A stretch of 45,582 nt of DNA from Mycolicibacter senuensis (GTDB lineage Bacteria > Actinomycetota > Actinomycetes > Mycobacteriales > Mycobacteriaceae), in assembly GCF_002101885.1 (NCBI RefSeq), contig NZ_LQPS01000019.1:1-45582 (forward strand), read 5' to 3'. A model generated the notes under the pieces. That model saw only the letters and a list, made by a program, of their open reading frames with translations, ran no database searches and was not told the origin of the DNA. Below are positions 7,196 to 16,226 of the stretch, piece after piece. Position 1 is the first letter of the stretch; the number at the start of each line of letters is the position of its first letter. The position numbers were made by a program, and so were the translations under genes.

Positions 7196-8101
7196 TCAGG
7201 CCCCGTACACCGGCACCGGCGGGCGCGCCTGGGCCAGCAGATCGGTGACGACCGGGCCCAGCTCGGCGGGATCCCAGCGGGCGCCCTTGTCGGCCTCCGG
7301 GCCGTGCGCCCAGCCCTCGGCGACGCGGATCTTGCCGCCCTCGACCTCAAAGACCTTGCCGGTGACATCCTTGGATTCCACGCTGCCCAGCCACACCACC
7401 AGCGGGCTGACGTTCTCCGGAGCCATCGCGTCGAAGGCCTGGTCCTGTGTCGCCATCATGTCGGCGAACACCGTCTCGGTCATCCGGGTGCGCGCTGACG
7501 GGGCGATCGCGTTCGCGGTGACGCCGTAGCGGCCCATCTCGGCCGAAGCGACCAGAGTCAGCGCGGCAATACCGGCCTTGGAGGCGCTGTAGGTAGCCTG
7601 CCCGACACTGCCCTGCAGACCGGCGCCCGAACTGGTGTTGATGATGCGGGCGTCCACGGTTTCGCCGGCCTTGGACTGCGCCCGCCAGTAGGCGGCGGCG
7701 TGCTTCATGGTGGCGAAGTGACCCTTGAGGTGCACCGCCGTAACGGCGTCGAATTCCTCTTCGGTGGCGTTGGCGAACATCCGGTCCCGCACGATGCCGG
7801 CATTGTTGACCAGCACGTCGAGTCTGCCGAAGTGGTCGACGGCGGTCTGGATCAGCGCCGCGGACTGCTCCCAGTCGGCCACATTGGAGCCGTTGGCGAC
7901 GGCTTCCCCACCGGCGGCGACGATCTCGTCGACCACGCCCTGGGCGGCGCTACCGCCACCGGCCGGTGAGCCGTCCAGGCCCACACCGATGTCGTTGACC
8001 ACCACCCGGGCGCCCTCGGCGGCGAAGGCCAGCGCGTGCGCCCGCCCGATTCCGCCGCCTGCTCCGGTAACGATGACCACCCGGCCGTCGAGAAGTCCCA
8101 T
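7196..8101 (-). CDS. short-chain dehydrogenase of the KstR2 locus (Rv3548c-like)
   Basis: This is a 301-residue classical SDR. The NAD(P)-binding motif TGAGGGIG is at residues 12-19, NNAG is in the middle of the fold, and the active site has Ser followed by YSASK. The C-terminus is longer than in minimal SDRs. The ATG has GGAG upstream (AAAGGAGACAGCAC). It lies 31 bp downstream of the next SDR and faces the LuxR gene tail to tail. Sequence and position match Rv3548c, a member of the KstR2 regulon for the late cholesterol rings. Its exact substrate is not established to my knowledge; a hydroxyacyl-CoA intermediate of HIP breakdown is the natural guess. Confidence 0.88.
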   Translation of the reverse strand: MGLLDGRVVIVTGAGGGIGRAHALAFAAEGARVVVNDIGVGLDGSPAGGGSAAQGVVDEIVAAGGEAVANGSNVADWEQSAALIQTAVDHFGRLDVLVNNAGIVRDRMFANATEEEFDAVTAVHLKGHFATMKHAAAYWRAQSKAGETVDARIINTSSGAGLQGSVGQATYSASKAGIAALTLVASAEMGRYGVTANAIAPSARTRMTETVFADMMATQDQAFDAMAPENVSPLVVWLGSVESKDVTGKVFEVEGGKIRVAEGWAHGPEADKGARWDPAELGPVVTDLLAQARPPVPVYGA

Positions 8102-8132
8102 GTGTGCTGTCTCCTTTGTTTTGGGCCGACTT

Positions 8133-8909
8133 TTACTTATTTGCGCTCGAAGCGTCGAGGTAGGCGGGCGCCTCGCCGCCGCCGTGGGCTTCCAGGGTGG
8201 CGCCGCTGATGTAGCACGCGGCCTCGGAAGACAGGAAGGCTGCCGCCCAGCCGACGTCGGCCGGCTTGGCGAGCCGGCCCAGCGGCACGGTGGCGCCGAC
8301 GGCAGCCACCGACTCGGCGTCGCCGTAGAACAGTTCGGACTGCTCGGTCTCGACCATGCCGACCACCACCGAGTTGACCCGCACCTTGGGCGCCCACTCC
8401 ACGGCCAGGGTGGCGGTCAGATTGTCCACGCCGGCCTTGGCCGCGCTGTAGGCCGCGGAGCCCGGCGACGGCCGGTGACCACTCACGCTGGTGATGTTGA
8501 CGATCGACCCGCCACTGTCCTGGGTCTGCATGACGGCGTTGGCGTGCTGGGCGACCTGCAGCGGCGCCAGCAGATTGAGCTCGATGATCTTGCGGCTGAA
8601 GTTGGCCGATGCCTCGGCGGCCAAGGCATGCGGTGAACCGCCGGCGTTGTTGACCACCACGTCAAGCCGGCCATGCTTGGCGACCACCGTCTCGATCAGG
8701 CCCTTGACCGCGTCGTCGTCGCGGACGTCGCAGGCGTGGAACTCATACGGCAGGCCGTCTCCGGGCCGGCGCGCACAGGTCACCACCGTGGCGCCCTGAT
8801 CGGCGAAGACGGCGCTGATACCCGCGCCGACACCGCGGACACCACCGGTCACGAGCACCACTTTGCCGGTCAATCCGAAATAGAGGGAACCGGACTTGAG
8901 ATCAGACAC
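8133..8909 (-). CDS. short-chain dehydrogenase of the KstR2 locus (Rv3549c-like)
   Basis: This 258-residue SDR has TGGVRGVG for cofactor binding (about residues 20-27), NNAGG and the YSAAK catalytic motif. The C-terminal ISGATLEAHGGGE is typical of the family. Its GTG start at 8909-8907 has no Shine-Dalgarno sequence. Instead a -10-like TACGCT ends 6 nt before it, suggesting a leaderless mRNA. The gene diverges from echA20, and the KstR2 operator between them should control both. It corresponds to M. tuberculosis Rv3549c. The reaction is probably the oxidation or reduction of a hydroxy/oxo acyl-CoA in C/D-ring degradation, without assigned specificity. Confidence 0.88.
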   Translation of the reverse strand: MSDLKSGSLYFGLTGKVVLVTGGVRGVGAGISAVFADQGATVVTCARRPGDGLPYEFHACDVRDDDAVKGLIETVVAKHGRLDVVVNNAGGSPHALAAEASANFSRKIIELNLLAPLQVAQHANAVMQTQDSGGSIVNITSVSGHRPSPGSAAYSAAKAGVDNLTATLAVEWAPKVRVNSVVVGMVETEQSELFYGDAESVAAVGATVPLGRLAKPADVGWAAAFLSSEAACYISGATLEAHGGGEAPAYLDASSANK

Positions 8910-8915
8910 TGTGCT

Positions 8916-8921
8916 AGCGTA
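8916..8921 (-). promoter_or_regulatory. probable -10 box of a leaderless promoter
   Basis: On the minus strand TACGCT is followed by 6 nt and then the GTG start of the SDR. This spacing would place transcription start at or next to the start codon, a common mycobacterial arrangement. The KstR2 operator starts 3 bp further upstream, so a bound repressor would cover the promoter. Confidence 0.5.
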
Positions 8922-8924
8922 CCA

Positions 8925-8938
8925 AGCAAGTGCTTGCT
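8925..8938. promoter_or_regulatory. KstR2 operator 1
   Basis: AGCAAGTGCTTGCT fits the KstR2 consensus AnCAAGnnCTTGnT as I recall it, at every specified position. It lies between the divergent SDR gene and echA20, the expected location in the KstR2 regulon, and kstR2 itself is encoded in this window. HIP-CoA is the known inducer of KstR2 in M. tuberculosis. Confidence 0.88.
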
Positions 8939-8995
8939 TAGGTAGCTCAGGTGGTTCACGACCCCCGAATCGACAGGGAAAGCCAGGAACAGCAG

Positions 8996-9747
8996 ATGCC
9001 GATCACATCCACGACCGTCGAACCCGGGATCGTCACGGTCACCGTCGACTATCCGCCGGTCAACGCTCTGCCCTCCCGGGCCTGGTTCGAGCTCGGCGAC
9101 GTCATCACCGCCGCCGGCAACGACATGTCCACCCATGCGGTGATCCTGCGCGCCGAAGGCCGCGGCTTCAACGCCGGCGTGGACATCAAAGAGATGCAGA
9201 ACACCGAGGGCTTTACCGCGCTGATCGACGCCAACCGGGGCTGCTTCGCCGCCTTCAAGGCCGTCTACGAGTGCGCGGTACCGGTGATCGCCGCGGTCAA
9301 CGGCTTCTGCGTCGGCGGCGGCATCGGGCTGGTCGGCAACGCCGACGTGATCGTGGCTTCCGATGACGCCAAGTTCGGCCTGCCGGAGGTGGAGCGCGGC
9401 GCACTGGGCGCGGCCACCCACCTATCCCGGCTGGTCCCGCAGCACATGATGCGCCGGTTGTTCTACACCGCGGCCACCGTGGATGCCGCCACCTTGCACC
9501 AGTACGGTTCGGTGCACGAGGTGGTGCCCCGCGCCGAGCTCGATGAGGCCGCGCTGCGGGTGGCCCGCGACATCGCCGCCAAGGACACCCGGGTGATCCG
9601 CGCGGCCAAGGAGGCGCTGAACCTCATCGATGTGCAGAAGGTCAACAGCAGCTACCGGATGGAGCAGGGCTTCACCTTCGAACTGAACCTCGCCGGGGTG
9701 GCCGACGAGCACCGCGACGCCTTCGCCGGCACCGAGAAGGGGAAGAA

Positions 9748-9751
<4 letters not shown>
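8996..9751 (+). CDS. echA20: enoyl-CoA hydratase-family ring hydrolase EchA20
   Basis: The 251-residue crotonase-fold protein begins MPITSTTVEPGIV, nearly identical to Rv3550. The ATG at 8996 was chosen over an upstream in-frame GTG (8951) because of that match and AGGAA 7 nt upstream. Oxyanion-hole segments are GRGFNAGVDIKEM and NGFCVGGGIGL. In M. tuberculosis EchA20 hydrolytically opens the last but one steroid ring (ring D) of the HIEC-CoA intermediate, giving COCHEA-CoA, the substrate of IpdAB. The stop overlaps the ipdA start by 4 bp (GTGA), consistent with translational coupling. It is first in a KstR2-controlled operon. Confidence 0.95.
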
Positions 9752-10625
<874 letters not shown>

Positions 10626-10629
<4 letters not shown>

Positions 10630-11378
10630 CCGACTCACCCACCCGCGCCGAGATCTGCGCCATCGCCTGCGCCGAGCTGTTCCGCGACGCCGGCGAGATC
10701 ATGGCCAGCCCGATGGCCACGGTGCCCTCGGTGGGCGCCCGGCTCGCCCGGCTGACCTTCTCCCCCGACCTGGTGCTCACCGACGGGGAGGCCCGCATCC
10801 TGGCCGACACCCCGGCGATCGGGAGGGTCGGCCCCCTGGAGGGGTGGATGCCGTTCAACCGGGTCTTCGAAACCCTGTCGTGGGGCCGACGGCATGTGAT
10901 CATGGGCGCCAACCAAATCGACCGGTACGGCAACCAGAACCTGTCGGCGTTCGGTCCGCTGCAGCATCCGACCCGGCAGATGTTCGGGGTGCGCGGTGCG
11001 CCCGGCAACACCATCAACCACACCACCAGCTACTGGGTGGGCGCACACTCGCCGCGGGTGTTCTGCGAGACCGTCGACGTCGTGTCCGGGATCGGCTACG
11101 ACAAGGTGGACCCGGACAACCCGGCCTTCCGGTTCTTCAACCTCGGCGGGGTGGTGTCCAACCTGGGCGTGTTCGACTTCGGCGGTCCGGACCACCAGAT
11201 GCGCGCGGTCTCGCTGCACCCGGGCGTCACCGCCGAGGAGGTCGCCGAGAACACCTCGTTCGAGGTGCACGGGCTGGCCGATGCCGCCACCACCCGGCTG
11301 CCCGAGATCGAGGAACTGCGGTTGATCCGTGAAGTCATCGACCCGAAGTCGCTGCGCGACAAAGAAGTACGGTCATGA
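10626..11378 (+). CDS. ipdB: IpdB, beta subunit of the ring-C-opening CoA hydrolase
   Basis: The 250-residue CoA-transferase-fold partner of IpdA corresponds to Rv3552. The ATG at 10626 overlaps the ipdA stop. Characteristic stretches are EIMASPMATVPSVGARLA near the N-terminus and GANQIDRYGNQNLSAFG in the middle. It supplies an acidic catalytic residue in the M. tuberculosis complex. It overlaps the next gene by 4 bp, so ipdABC are probably made from one message in matching amounts. Confidence 0.95.
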
Positions 11379-12445
11379 CCAAGCTCCGCACCCCGCTGAC
11401 CGAACTGGTCGGCATCGAACACCCGGTGGTGCAGACCGGGATGGGCTGGGTGGCCGGCGCCCGACTGGTGTCGGCAACCGCCAATGCCGGCGGGCTGGGC
11501 ATCCTGGCCTCGGCGACCATGACCATCGACGAGCTGGCCGCCGCGATAGCGAAGGTGAAGTCGGCGACCGACAAGCCGTTCGGGGTCAACATCCGCGCCG
11601 ACGGCGCCGACGCCGGCGACCGGGTGGACCTGATGATCCGCGAGGGCGTCAAGGTGGCGTCCTTCGCGCTGGCGCCCAAACAGGAACTGATCGCGAAACT
11701 CAAAGAGGCGGGCTCGGTGGTGATCCCGTCCGTCGGTGCGGCCAAGCACGCCAAGAAGGTGGCATCCTGGGGCGCCGACGCGGTGATCGTGCAGGGCGGC
11801 GAGGGCGGCGGGCACACCGGACCGGTGGCCACCACGCTGCTGCTGCCGTCGGTGCTGGACGCCGTTGCCGGCACCGGTGTGCAGGTGATCGCCGCCGGCG
11901 GTTTCTTCGACGGTCGCGGCCTGGCCGCCGCCCTGTCCTATGGGGCCACCGGCGTCGCGATGGGCACCCGTTTCCTGTTGACCTCGGATTCGACGGTGCC
12001 CGATGCGGTCAAGCAGCGCTACCTGGCCGCCGACCTGGGCGGCACCGTGGTCTCCACCCGGGTCGACGGCATGCCGCACCGGGTGCTGCGCACCGAATTG
12101 GTGGAGAAGCTGGAAAGCGGCTCGCGGGCACGCGGTTTCAGCGCCGCCATCCGCAACGCGGCGAAGTTCAAGAAGATGTCGGGCATGAGCTGGCCCACCA
12201 TGATTCAGGATGGCCTGGCCATGCGCCACGGCAAGGAACTCACCTGGTCACAGGTGCTGATGGCCGCCAACACACCGATGCTGCTCAAAGCCGGTCTGGT
12301 GGAAGGCAACACCGAGGCCGGCGTGCTGGCCTCGGGCCAGGTGGCCGGCGCCCTCGCGGACCTGCCGTCGTGCGCGGAGCTGATCGAGGGCATCGTGGCC
12401 GACGCCGTAGCGCACCTACGCGCAGCTTCTTCCCTCATCACCTGA
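11375..12445 (+). CDS. ipdC: IpdC, FMN-dependent oxidoreductase of HIP degradation
   Basis: A 356-residue TIM-barrel flavoprotein of the nitronate monooxygenase/2-nitropropane dioxygenase type. FMN-phosphate-binding features are QGGEGGGHTG (about 146-155) and AAGGFFDGRGLAAAL followed by GATGVAMGTRF. It matches Rv3553. In the cholesterol pathway IpdC oxidises a hydroxylated indane-CoA intermediate ahead of EchA20. It is last in echA20-ipdABC. In M. tuberculosis fdxB follows on the same strand; here the next gene is on the opposite strand and unrelated. Confidence 0.92.
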   Translation: MTKLRTPLTELVGIEHPVVQTGMGWVAGARLVSATANAGGLGILASATMTIDELAAAIAKVKSATDKPFGVNIRADGADAGDRVDLMIREGVKVASFALAPKQELIAKLKEAGSVVIPSVGAAKHAKKVASWGADAVIVQGGEGGGHTGPVATTLLLPSVLDAVAGTGVQVIAAGGFFDGRGLAAALSYGATGVAMGTRFLLTSDSTVPDAVKQRYLAADLGGTVVSTRVDGMPHRVLRTELVEKLESGSRARGFSAAIRNAAKFKKMSGMSWPTMIQDGLAMRHGKELTWSQVLMAANTPMLLKAGLVEGNTEAGVLASGQVAGALADLPSCAELIEGIVADAVAHLRAASSLIT

Positions 12446-12485
12446 CGCCGAGACGGAATCTCACGACGCGAGCTAGCGGCCGGAC

Positions 12486-12875
12486 CTAGGCCTCCACCAC
12501 CATCAGGGTGTGTCCGGTCGGGTCGCGGAACCAGAACATCGGCGGGACCGGGTCTCCCATTCTCGCCACCTGCGCGTCGACGTCGACTCCGAGCTCACGC
12601 ATCGCGGCGAGCGTGGCGTCGATGTCGTCAGTGGTCAGTGTGATGCCGGTATCGGTCGGCTCGACCGGGCCGCTCTCCGGCGGCGGCGGAGCCAGCGCGA
12701 TGCCGGCTATCCCGGTGGGCGGGTAGACCTCGATCCACCGGTAGCCGTCACCCATCTCGATGTCGGTGCGCTTCTCGAAGCCCAGCGACTCGTAGAACGC
12801 AACCGCCTTGTCCTGATCGGGCGTCGCCACGCACACCAGGTTGATCGTCTTCAGACCGGTCGTGATGGTGCTCAT
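12486..12875 (-). CDS. VOC (glyoxalase/bleomycin resistance) family protein
   Basis: A 129-residue single VOC domain: the N-terminal beta-alpha-beta starts INLVCVATPDQDKAVAFYESLGF, and the C-terminal part contains MFWFRDPTGHTLMVVE. The PTGHTL and terminal E positions are the usual metal-site area. The ATG at 12875 has AAGGAG 5-6 nt upstream and overlaps the stop of the upstream DUF899 gene (ATGA), so the two are coupled. A small-molecule lyase, isomerase or binding role is possible; the substrate is unknown. It is an addition to the locus relative to M. tuberculosis. Confidence 0.85.
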   Translation of the reverse strand: MSTITTGLKTINLVCVATPDQDKAVAFYESLGFEKRTDIEMGDGYRWIEVYPPTGIAGIALAPPPPESGPVEPTDTGITLTTDDIDATLAAMRELGVDVDAQVARMGDPVPPMFWFRDPTGHTLMVVEA

Positions 12876-13585
12876 CTTGCTCCTTCTCGGTTGGAAGCCC
12901 TGCCAGGGCCGTATGCCCTGGCAATCTGCTGCGAGCTCGCCCAGCGGCTGTAGGTGGGATATTGCGGCCAGCCGTCGGGCGAGTCCTGCCACCCTTCCTG
13001 GCGCCCGTAGGGCAGCACGTCGATCAACGCGAACGCGTGGCTGAGTTGCTCGACTCCCCGCCCGGTCGTATGCCAAGTCCGGAATACCTTGTCGCCCTGG
13101 CGCAGAAAGACATTCACGGCGAAACCGCCGCCCGGCGGGGCATCCACATCAGCCCCGAACGTGCTGTCGGCGGTGCTGTACCAGGCCATCTGGTTGCCCA
13201 CCCGGCGCTTATAGTCCAGCGCTTCGTCGATCGGACCCTGGGTGACGACGACGAAGCGCGCTTCGTAATCCGACAGGAACTCCAGCCGGGTGAACTGCGC
13301 GGCGAACCCGGTGCACCCCGGGCATTGCCACTGCTGGCCCGGAGACCACATGTGGTGGTAGACGATCAGCTGTCGCCTGCCGTCGAACACGTCTGCGAGA
13401 CGGACCGGTCCGTTCTCCCCTTGCAGCACATAGTCGGCCATCGCCACCATCGGCAGCCGCCGGCGCTGCGCGGCGATCACGTCGAGTTCTCGCGTGGCTG
13501 CCTTCTCCCGGCGCCGTAGGGCGTCCAGCTCGCGCTGCCAGGTCGGCCGATCCACGACCGGCGGCAGTCCCGGAGTCGTCGTCAC
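12872..13585 (-). CDS. DUF899 thioredoxin-like protein
   Basis: The protein has 237 residues from the GTG at 13585. This start was chosen over the GTG at 13591 because GGGAGG sits 5 nt upstream of the former and abuts the latter. A helical N-terminus (TWQRELDALRRREKAATRELD) precedes a thioredoxin-like fold with YHHMWSPGQQWQCPGCTGF. This CPGC-type pair is characteristic of DUF899. Function in the family is not defined; redox or stress roles are often suggested. It is coupled to the VOC gene and diverges from a TetR gene across a palindromic site, so it is probably that regulator's target. Confidence 0.85.
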   Translation of the reverse strand: MTTTPGLPPVVDRPTWQRELDALRRREKAATRELDVIAAQRRRLPMVAMADYVLQGENGPVRLADVFDGRRQLIVYHHMWSPGQQWQCPGCTGFAAQFTRLEFLSDYEARFVVVTQGPIDEALDYKRRVGNQMAWYSTADSTFGADVDAPPGGGFAVNVFLRQGDKVFRTWHTTGRGVEQLSHAFALIDVLPYGRQEGWQDSPDGWPQYPTYSRWASSQQIARAYGPGRASNREGAR

Positions 13586-13604
13586 AACCACCTCCCGCTG
13601 CTAT

Positions 13605-13643
13605 GTGTACGGCGTCCACATCAGTTATGTTGACACCGTACAC
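13605..13643. promoter_or_regulatory. inverted-repeat operator between DUF899 and tetR
   Basis: The arms GTGTACGGCGTC (13605-13616) and GACACCGTACAC (13632-13643) are inverted copies with 11 of 12 positions matching, separated by 15 bp. They lie in the 83-bp gap between the divergent starts at 13585 and 13669. Either two operator halves or two overlapping sites are possible. The adjacent TetR protein is the obvious candidate ligand. Confidence 0.7.
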
Positions 13644-13668
13644 TTCCATTCGAGGGGGTTGTCAAGGG

Positions 13669-14334
13669 TTGCCTGTCACGAAGTCCGGTTATCACCACGG
13701 CGATCTGTGCGCCGCGCTGATCGACGCCGGCCTGCAGCTCACCCGGACCGGCGGCCCGGATGCCCTGACCATCCGGGCGGCGACCCGGCGCGCCGGGGTC
13801 TCACCGAACGCCGCTTACCGTCACTTCGCCGACCGTGAGGCACTGTTGACCGCGGTGGCGATGGCCATCCACGACAAGGTGGCCGCGCGCATGCTCAAAC
13901 CGGTGCACCGGCGGGGTTCAGCGCAGACCCGGGCCCGTGATCAGCTGCGCGCAGTCGGTCTCGGCTACGTCGAGTTCGCCTTGAACGAACCGGGGTGGTT
14001 CGCGGTGGCTTTCTTCGGCGGTTCAGCGAGCCTCGACGCAGGAGAGGCGAAACTGGGACCGCCGCATGAGCACGGCGGTTCCGACTTCAGCGCGGTCGGC
14101 GATGACTGGGCCCCGCCGCCGTTTCGTGCACTGGTGGACGCCCTCGACGCGATGACCGAAGCCGGTGTGCTGCAACCGGACCGGCGCCGGGGAGCGGAGT
14201 GGCCGTGCTGGTCGGCCGTACACGGCTTCGCCGAACTGGCGCTGCACGGGCCGCTGCGCGACACCAGCCGCGACGAACTCGATTCGCTGGCACGGCGAAC
14301 GGTCGACGACATCGTCGCCGGGCTGGTGCGTTGA
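13669..14334 (+). CDS. TetR-family regulator, divergent from DUF899-VOC
   Basis: The protein has 221 residues from the TTG at 13669. The open frame extends upstream to an ATG at 13603, but that would put the inverted-repeat operator inside the gene and gives a non-TetR-like leader. AAGGG and GAGGGGG precede the TTG. The HTH is at the N-terminus: GYHHGDLCAALIDAG, then RAATRRAGVSPNAAYRHFADREALLTAV. The ligand domain contains YVEFALNEPGWFAVAFFGG, seen in the TetR_C_13/WHG-type group. It probably represses the DUF899-VOC pair and itself. It ends tail to tail with another TetR gene. Confidence 0.85.
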   Translation: MPVTKSGYHHGDLCAALIDAGLQLTRTGGPDALTIRAATRRAGVSPNAAYRHFADREALLTAVAMAIHDKVAARMLKPVHRRGSAQTRARDQLRAVGLGYVEFALNEPGWFAVAFFGGSASLDAGEAKLGPPHEHGGSDFSAVGDDWAPPPFRALVDALDAMTEAGVLQPDRRRGAEWPCWSAVHGFAELALHGPLRDTSRDELDSLARRTVDDIVAGLVR

Positions 14335-14343
14335 CCCGCTACC

Positions 14344-15024
14344 TCACCCGGCCCGGTTCTCCCGGGCCGGAGCGGCAAGGTGGATTCCGTTTCCGACCGC
14401 GAGCACAAAAGAGGTCAGATCGTTCGCGAGGTCGTCTATCGACCGCGGCGGCTCGGTGTCATGCAGGAAGTCAGCGACCAACTCGAACAGCCCGCCGACG
14501 GTGGCGACCGCCATCGCCCGGTAATCGGCGACGTCGTCCGGCGGCGCCTTGCTGCGCCAGAACGCCTCGAGGAAGGCCGCGGCCCACCTGCGGTTCTCCT
14601 GTCGCCGGGCCTCAACCCGCGGCGAGATACCGGTGCACTCCCGGAACGCCACCACCGCCACCCGGGGATCGTCCACCAGCACGTGCGCAAACGTGGTGGC
14701 AACCCGGCGCACGGTCAACTCTTCCGCCTCGTCGGGGGCGCTGCGCCCCAACTCCTGCTGGGTTTCCGCCTTGAGCCGATCGCCGATCTGGTTCAGCAGC
14801 GCCAGGAAGCAGTCTTCTTTGCTGTCGAACAGTTCATAGAAGGCCTTGTTGCCGACGTAGGCCGTCTGACAGATCTGTTCGATCGACGTGTTGACGTATC
14901 CGTCCTGCGCGAACAGGTCGAAAGCCGCGGTCAGGAGTTGGTCGCGACGCTGTGCACGACGTTGCTCGGCGTCCAGCCCGCGAATCCGCCGCCCGCCGGG
15001 CACCGAGGTCGTCATTGCTTCCAT
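14344..15024 (-). CDS. TetR-family regulator downstream of fadA6
   Basis: The protein has 226 residues if it starts at ATG 15024; ATG 15015, three codons later, has an equally good GGAAG site because an 11-bp tandem repeat duplicated both signals. The HTH is RRDQLLTAAFDLFAQDGYVNTSIEQICQTAYVGNKAFYELF (about residues 25-65). The ligand domain includes ECTGISPRVEARRQENRRW. It starts 23 bp after the fadA6 stop, so it is probably last in the fadE30-ipdF-kstR2-fadA6 operon. It occupies the position of Rv3555c in M. tuberculosis but I see no relation to it. Target and ligand are unknown. Confidence 0.85.
   Translation of the reverse strand: MEAMTTSVPGGRRIRGLDAEQRRAQRRDQLLTAAFDLFAQDGYVNTSIEQICQTAYVGNKAFYELFDSKEDCFLALLNQIGDRLKAETQQELGRSAPDEAEELTVRRVATTFAHVLVDDPRVAVVAFRECTGISPRVEARRQENRRWAAAFLEAFWRSKAPPDDVADYRAMAVATVGGLFELVADFLHDTEPPRSIDDLANDLTSFVLAVGNGIHLAAPARENRAG
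14348..14370. terminator. strong hairpin at the tail-to-tail tetR junction
   Basis: CCGGCCCGG (14348-14356) pairs perfectly with CCGGGCCGG (14362-14370) across a 5-nt loop. It starts 14 bp after the stop of the rightward tetR and lies within the last codons (Pro-Ala-Arg-Glu-Asn-Arg-Ala) of the leftward one. There is no T-tract, as is common for mycobacterial terminators. It could stop transcription from both sides. Confidence 0.6.
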
Positions 15025-15038
15025 GTCGCTTCCATGTC
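15017..15038. repeat. 11-bp tandem duplication at a tetR start
   Basis: GCTTCCATGTC occurs twice in a row (15017-15027 and 15028-15038). On the minus strand each copy supplies a GGAAG sequence, and the duplication creates two alternative ribosome-site and ATG pairs for the tetR gene. Confidence 0.8.
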
Positions 15039-15046
15039 GCAGAAGT

Positions 15047-16225
15047 TTAGCTGTCAAGCCGCTCGATGATGGTGACGTTTGCCGTACCGCCGCCCTCACA
15101 CATGGTCTGGAGGCCGTAACGGCCGCCGGTGCGCTCCAACTCGTGCAGCATCGTGGTGAACAATTTGGCTCCGGTGGCGCCCAGCGGGTGGCCCAGCGCG
15201 ATCGCCCCGCCGTTGGGGTTCACCTTGGCCGGGTCGATCGGGAACTCTTTCATCCACGCCTGCACCACCGGGGCGAACGCCTCGTTGATCTCCACCACGC
15301 CGATGTCTTCGATATCGAGGCCGGTCTTCTCCAGCGCGTAGCGGGTGGCCGGGATCGGGCCGGTCAGCATGAACACCGGGTCGTCGCCCCGGGCGCTGAT
15401 GTGGTGGATACGGGCGCGCGGCGTCAGTCCGTGCGTCTGCACTGCGCTTTCTGACGCGAGCAGCACCGCGGACGCGCCGTCGGAGATCTGGCTGGCCAAT
15501 GCGGCGGTGAGCCGGCCGCCCTCGACCAGGGGCTTCAGCCCGGCCATCTTCTCCAGCGTCGATTCCCGCGGCCCCTCGTCGACCCGGAACGCGACACCGT
15601 CGACGTCGACCGGGATGATCTCCTTGTCGAAGCGGCCCTCGGCGATGGCGGTGAACGCCCGCTGGTGGCTCTGCAGTGCGAAGCGTTCCATCTCCTCGCG
15701 GGACAGGTCCCACTTCTCGGCGATCATCTCGGCGCCGCGGAACTGCGAGATCTCCTGGTCGCCATAGCGTTCCAGCCACTTCTTGGACTCGTTGGTGGGC
15801 GAGGTGAAGCCGAACTGCTCGCCGACGATCATCGCCGACGAGATCGGCACCCAGCTCATGTTCTGCACGCCGCCGGCCAGGATCAGGTCCGCGGTGCGGC
15901 TCATGATGGCCTGGGCGCCGAACGAGATCGCCTGCTGGCTGGACCCGCACTGCCGGTCGACGGTGACACCGGGTACGCCGTCGGGGTAGCCCGCGGCCAG
16001 CCAGGCCAGCCGGCCGATATTGCCGGCCTGGCCGCCGATCGCGTCCACACATCCGGCGATCACGTCGTCGACGGCCGCCGGGTCGACGCCGACCCGGTCC
16101 AGCAGCCCGCGAAACGCCAACGCGCCCAGGTCGACCGGGTGCACGCCGGCCAGCGACCCGTTGCGCTTGCCGACCGCGGTGCGGGCTGCGTCGATCACGT
16201 AGGCCTGTGAGATTTGTGCGGTCAT
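15047..16225 (-). CDS. fadA6: thiolase FadA6
   Basis: This 392-residue thiolase has the nucleophile C93 in VDRQCGSSQQA, the NEAF motif (314-317), H346 in GGAIALGHPLGATG and C376 in MCEGGGTANV. These are the complete catalytic set. The ATG at 16225 has AAGGAG in the end of kstR2, whose stop is 1 bp away. It matches Rv3556c, assigned to thiolysis of the ring-opened product late in cholesterol C/D-ring breakdown. It belongs to the leftward KstR2-regulated operon. Confidence 0.94.
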   Translation of the reverse strand: MTAQISQAYVIDAARTAVGKRNGSLAGVHPVDLGALAFRGLLDRVGVDPAAVDDVIAGCVDAIGGQAGNIGRLAWLAAGYPDGVPGVTVDRQCGSSQQAISFGAQAIMSRTADLILAGGVQNMSWVPISSAMIVGEQFGFTSPTNESKKWLERYGDQEISQFRGAEMIAEKWDLSREEMERFALQSHQRAFTAIAEGRFDKEIIPVDVDGVAFRVDEGPRESTLEKMAGLKPLVEGGRLTAALASQISDGASAVLLASESAVQTHGLTPRARIHHISARGDDPVFMLTGPIPATRYALEKTGLDIEDIGVVEINEAFAPVVQAWMKEFPIDPAKVNPNGGAIALGHPLGATGAKLFTTMLHELERTGGRYGLQTMCEGGGTANVTIIERLDS

Positions 16226-16226
16226 T

